Below are positions 60,897 to 64,000 of a stretch of 64,000 nt of DNA, piece after piece. The position numbers and the translations under genes were made by a program. Below the pieces are notes generated by a model, which saw only the letters and a program-made list of their open reading frames with translations, made no database searches and was not told the DNA's origin. The stretch's first letter is position 1. Each line of letters opens with the position of its first letter. The DNA comes from Myxococcus virescens (GTDB taxonomy: Bacteria; Myxococcota; Myxococcia; Myxococcales; Myxococcaceae): contig NZ_FNAJ01000001.1 of NCBI RefSeq assembly GCF_900101905.1, forward strand, positions 1,303,351-1,367,350. The letters run 5' to 3'.

Positions 60897-63731
60897 ATGC
60901 GTTCCTCCCGTTCTTTCGCGTTCGTCCTCTCGGTGTTCCTCCTGTCCGCGCCCGTGCTCGCGGACAACAACGCGGATGAAGCGGACATCGCGTTCGAGCT
61001 CGGCAACGATGCCTATTCCAAGGGGCAGTACGCCGAGGCGTTGCGCTCCTACTTCACCAGCTACCGCCTGGTGCCCAACCGGAACGTCCTCTTCAACATC
61101 GCCCGCTGCTTCGAGGCGCTGGGCAAGTTCAACGAGGCGTACCGCTACTACAACGACCTGCTCGCAGAGGACCTGCCCAAGGAGGACGCCGCCGAGGTCT
61201 CCCGCTCCGTGGACCGGCTCCGTCCCAAGGTCGCGCTGGTGCGCGTCACCTCCAACCCCAAGGGCGCCGATGTCTACGTGGACCGCATGGACCTGGGCAG
61301 CCGGGGCCGCTCTCCGCAGACGCTCGCGCTGACGCCCGGCCGTCACAAAATCATGGTGAAGAAGGAAGGCTACCGCGCCGCGGAGGCCACGCTCACCCTG
61401 GTCCGCGGCCGTGAGACGGACCAGACCTTCGACCTCACGCTCATCACCGGCGGCGTGGAAATCACTGGCACGCCGGAGGGCGCCGAGATTCGCGACGCCC
61501 CCAACGGCAACCTCCTGGCCCGCGTGCCCGGCCGCGTGCGGCTGCCTCCCGGCCAGCGCGTGCTGCACGTGCGCGCCCCCGGCTACGCGCCCAGCCAGTA
61601 CGTGGTGGATGTCCCCGCTGACGGCAACGTGCCTGTCGCCGTGGCGCTGCGTCCCCAGGACCGGCCCACCGGGCGACTCGTCGTCACCGCCAACCGCGAC
61701 GGCGCCACGGTGCGCGTGGATGGCAAGCCCGCCGGCTTCACGCCCACCGTCGTCACCCTCCCCGAAGGCGAGCACACGCTGGAGGTGGAGAGCCGCGAAG
61801 TGCGCCCGCTCCGCCAGACGGTGAAGGTGGTGGCCGAGGAAGAAGTGAAGGTCCACGCCGAGCTGCGCTACGCGCCGCCTCCGGTGCGCGCCGCATCCAA
61901 GAGCCTGGTCGCCGTCGACGAAGCGCCCGCCTCCACCACCGTGCTCACACAGGAGGAGCTGCGCGCCTTCGGCTGGCGCACCGTCGCCGAGGCCGTGGCC
62001 GGTGTGCGCGGCTTCTATCTCACCGACGACCGGACCTATACGTACATGGGCGTGCGCGGCTTCTCCCCGCCGGGCGACCTCAACACGCGCATCCTCATCC
62101 TCTGGGATGGCCACTCCATGAACGACGTCTGGGCCGGCCAGGGCTTCGCCGCCCGCGACCTCAGCGTGGACATCCAGGAAGTGGAGCGCATCGAGGTGGT
62201 GCGCGGCCCTGGCAGCGCCCTGTACGGCACGGGCGCCTTCTTCGCCGTCATCAACGTGGTCCCCCGTGAGTCGCTGGGTTCGGACAAGCACCTGGAAGTC
62301 ACGGGCGCGGTGGGCGCGCTCGGCACCACCCGGGGACACGCCACCGCGTCGTGGGAGGACGGCAACCGGTCGGTGCTGGTGAGCGCCGCCGCCTTGACGT
62401 CCACGGGCGCGGACACCACCCGGCTGGGCTCCAGCGGTCCCATCATCACCGGGCTGGACGCGGAGCGCGCCGCCGGTGGCTCCCTCCGGGCCCGCGTGGG
62501 CGACCTGTCCTTCCAGGCCCAGTTCAACGTGCGCACCAAGGAGTTGCCCACCGCGCCCTACGGCACCGTGCCCGGCACGGAGGGCAACATCGTGGAGGAC
62601 CTGCGCGCCTTCGCGGAGGCCCGCTACGAGCGCCAGTTCACCGAGCGCTTCAGCCTGTCCGTGCGCGGCGCGTTCGACATCAGCCGCTACGAGGGCACCT
62701 ACGTCTACCCGGAGGAGGACGGCGGCGCCCGGACCGAGGGCGGCGCGGCGGACTGGCTCACCGGCGAGGCCCGCGCGCGCATCGGCCTGTTCGAGGGCAA
62801 CGTCTTCACGCTCGGCGTGGAAGGTCAGGCGCAGCTTCGCGTCCGGCAGGACGCCGGTGATCTGCCCTTGGAGACCCAGGCGCGCACGCTGGTGTCCGCG
62901 TACCTGCTCGACGAGTGGAAGATCCACCCGCGGCTGAGCGTGTCGGCCGGTCTGCGTCTGGACAAGTACGTGGACCTGGACAGCACGCCCATCACCCCGC
63001 GCCTGGCCGTCATCGCCCGGCCCTACGAGCGGGGCCTCACCAAGCTGGTGGCGGGTAACGCCTTCCGCGCGCCCAACGTCTACGAGCTCTACTACGCGGA
63101 CGGCATCTCCCAGGGCGCGGCGCTGAACCTGCGGCCGGAGACCATCACCACCTTCGAGCTGGAGCACTCGCACGACCTGACGGACGAGCTGCGCCTCACC
63201 GTCGCCGGCTACCACAACCGCATCTCCAGCCTGGTGCAGCTCACCGCGGAGGACGCGGCTTCAGGCGACTGCGGCACCGCCGCCTGTCTGCGCTTCATGA
63301 ACACCGACGGCACCACACTCGCCTGGGGCGCCGAGGCCGGCGTGCACTGGCAGCCGGGCCGCTGGCTGCTGGTGGACGTGAGCTACTCTTACGTGACGCT
63401 GCGCAACGCCTCGGAGGAAGTGGCCTCCGCGGCGCCCGCGCACCTGGTGGCGGGCCGGATGATGCTGCCCATTGGCGCCGGCGACATGCGCGTGGCCACC
63501 CAGGCCATCTACCAGAGCGCCCGGCCCACCGGCCCGGGCGGCGCGGACAGCGGCGAGGCCCTGCTGGTGGGCTTCGGCCTGTCGGGTGACTACGGCCCCC
63601 TGCGCTACTTCGCCGGCGTGCACAACCTGCTGGACGCCCGCTACTCGCTGCCGGTGTCGGACGAGAACTCCATCGCCCCCGTGCCCCAGTACGGCCGCAC
63701 CTTCACGCTCCAGCTCACGGGGACTTTCTGA
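60897..63731 (+). CDS. TonB-dependent receptor with TPR and PEGA domains
   Basis: A 944-residue outer-membrane protein with an unusual front. A signal peptide (FAFVLSVFLLSAPVLA) is followed by a TPR-like helical unit (DAYSKGQYAEALRSYFTSYR). Three PEGA-type beta domains come next (NPKGADVYVDRMDLGSRG, TPEGAEIRDAPNG and NRDGATVRVDGKPAGFTP), then a TonB plug (GWRTVAEAVAGVRGFYLT, RIEVVRGPGSALYGTGAF) and a 22-strand-type barrel (about 520-944) ending in a terminal Phe. TonB receptors import large ligands with energy from TonB; the TPR-PEGA part would lie in the periplasm and could contact cell wall or partners. ATG 60897 begins the signal peptide. A GNAT gene starts one base after the stop. Confidence 0.9.
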   Translation: MRSSRSFAFVLSVFLLSAPVLADNNADEADIAFELGNDAYSKGQYAEALRSYFTSYRLVPNRNVLFNIARCFEALGKFNEAYRYYNDLLAEDLPKEDAAEVSRSVDRLRPKVALVRVTSNPKGADVYVDRMDLGSRGRSPQTLALTPGRHKIMVKKEGYRAAEATLTLVRGRETDQTFDLTLITGGVEITGTPEGAEIRDAPNGNLLARVPGRVRLPPGQRVLHVRAPGYAPSQYVVDVPADGNVPVAVALRPQDRPTGRLVVTANRDGATVRVDGKPAGFTPTVVTLPEGEHTLEVESREVRPLRQTVKVVAEEEVKVHAELRYAPPPVRAASKSLVAVDEAPASTTVLTQEELRAFGWRTVAEAVAGVRGFYLTDDRTYTYMGVRGFSPPGDLNTRILILWDGHSMNDVWAGQGFAARDLSVDIQEVERIEVVRGPGSALYGTGAFFAVINVVPRESLGSDKHLEVTGAVGALGTTRGHATASWEDGNRSVLVSAAALTSTGADTTRLGSSGPIITGLDAERAAGGSLRARVGDLSFQAQFNVRTKELPTAPYGTVPGTEGNIVEDLRAFAEARYERQFTERFSLSVRGAFDISRYEGTYVYPEEDGGARTEGGAADWLTGEARARIGLFEGNVFTLGVEGQAQLRVRQDAGDLPLETQARTLVSAYLLDEWKIHPRLSVSAGLRLDKYVDLDSTPITPRLAVIARPYERGLTKLVAGNAFRAPNVYELYYADGISQGAALNLRPETITTFELEHSHDLTDELRLTVAGYHNRISSLVQLTAEDAASGDCGTAACLRFMNTDGTTLAWGAEAGVHWQPGRWLLVDVSYSYVTLRNASEEVASAAPAHLVAGRMMLPIGAGDMRVATQAIYQSARPTGPGGADSGEALLVGFGLSGDYGPLRYFAGVHNLLDARYSLPVSDENSIAPVPQYGRTFTLQLTGTF

Positions 63732-63732
63732 C

Positions 63733-64000
63733 GTGACGGCCGGCGCCACCTTCACCTTCATCCAGCCCGGGCATCCGCTCTACGCGGGCGAGCTGGAGCT
63801 GCGCTTCCGCGTGCTGCGCGAGCCGCTCGGCTACACGCGTGACGACGTCGCCTTTCCCTTCGAGGCGGACAGCCTGCACCTGGTGGCGCACCAGGAGGAG
63901 GGGGTGTTCGGCTGCGTCCTCTTCAACCCCGAGGATGCCCACGGCGGACGGCTGTTCCAGATGGCCGTGGCCTCCCACCTCCAGGGGCAGGGGCTGGGTG
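63733..64000 (+). CDS. GNAT acetyltransferase, N-terminal part
   Basis: Starts with GTG one base after the stop of the TonB receptor gene, so it is translationally coupled, and runs off the window after 89 residues. It contains the strand-helix start LYAGELELRFRVLREPLGY, FGCVLFNP on a central strand, and the beginning of the acetyl-CoA loop (QMAVASHLQGQGLG, the Q-G-x-G region). Relatives transfer acetyl groups to amines. The substrate cannot be told. Confidence 0.88.
   Translation, partial: MTAGATFTFIQPGHPLYAGELELRFRVLREPLGYTRDDVAFPFEADSLHLVAHQEEGVFGCVLFNPEDAHGGRLFQMAVASHLQGQGLG

Overview
The window is very G+C-rich DNA from a myxobacterium, most likely Myxococcus or a close relative. The evidence is a DUSAM-domain gene, two eukaryotic-type Ser/Thr kinases, many Cys-lipoproteins, an M57 metalloprotease, an ADYC-domain protein, PEGA domains and the codon bias. 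No rRNA or tRNA gene was seen.

Layout. 1-461 is the leader-distal end of a CRISPR array with no cas genes in the window. 581-1300 holds a DUSAM gene and the broken remains of a Cys-rich gene. 1608-2438 is a phosphoesterase strikingly like eukaryotic lariat-debranching enzyme Dbr1. 2562-4265 is an ABC exporter pair, 4390-6060 a Ser/Thr kinase with a PEGA domain, and 6156-8917 a three-gene operon (two HEAT-like envelope proteins and a secreted M23-like peptidase). A GST follows on the opposite strand.

9643-14498 looks like a compact, unusual RiPP (ribosomally made, modified peptide) locus. It has two paralogous JmjC/cupin proteins, one lacking the metal-binding Asp, and then a separate promoter. 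Next come a 47-residue Lys-rich peptide with a Ser/Thr/Cys-containing tail, a hairpin straight after its stop, and a stand-alone LanM-type dehydratase with no cyclase domain. I regard this as the best candidate for an undescribed system.

14488-25837 carries an M20 peptidase, a discoidin-domain secreted protein, TreZ, a ClpX-like ATPase without the zinc domain, a DUF5335 protein, an M57 protease, a cardiolipin-synthase-like enzyme and an MBL-fold protein. 26102-31027 is a single large gene fusing topoisomerase III to a RecQ helicase with RQC and HRDC domains; its linker contains 72-bp tandem repeats.

31358-50865 holds lipoproteins, a Tat-exported SDR, an NTP/NDP-exchanger-like transporter, an aminotransferase, an AMIN-like lipoprotein, a GH77 glucanotransferase, an RND pump with its adaptor, an ADYC protein, a kinase-ATPase-SUMF1 giant and a response regulator. 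51014-64000 has two large surface lipoproteins (one of low G+C), a HIT protein, a 1530-residue SF1 helicase with a nuclease-like tail, a Uma2 nuclease-like protein, a TPR-PEGA-TonB receptor fusion and the start of a GNAT acetyltransferase.

All functions are inferred from sequence motifs recognised by eye. No database search was run.
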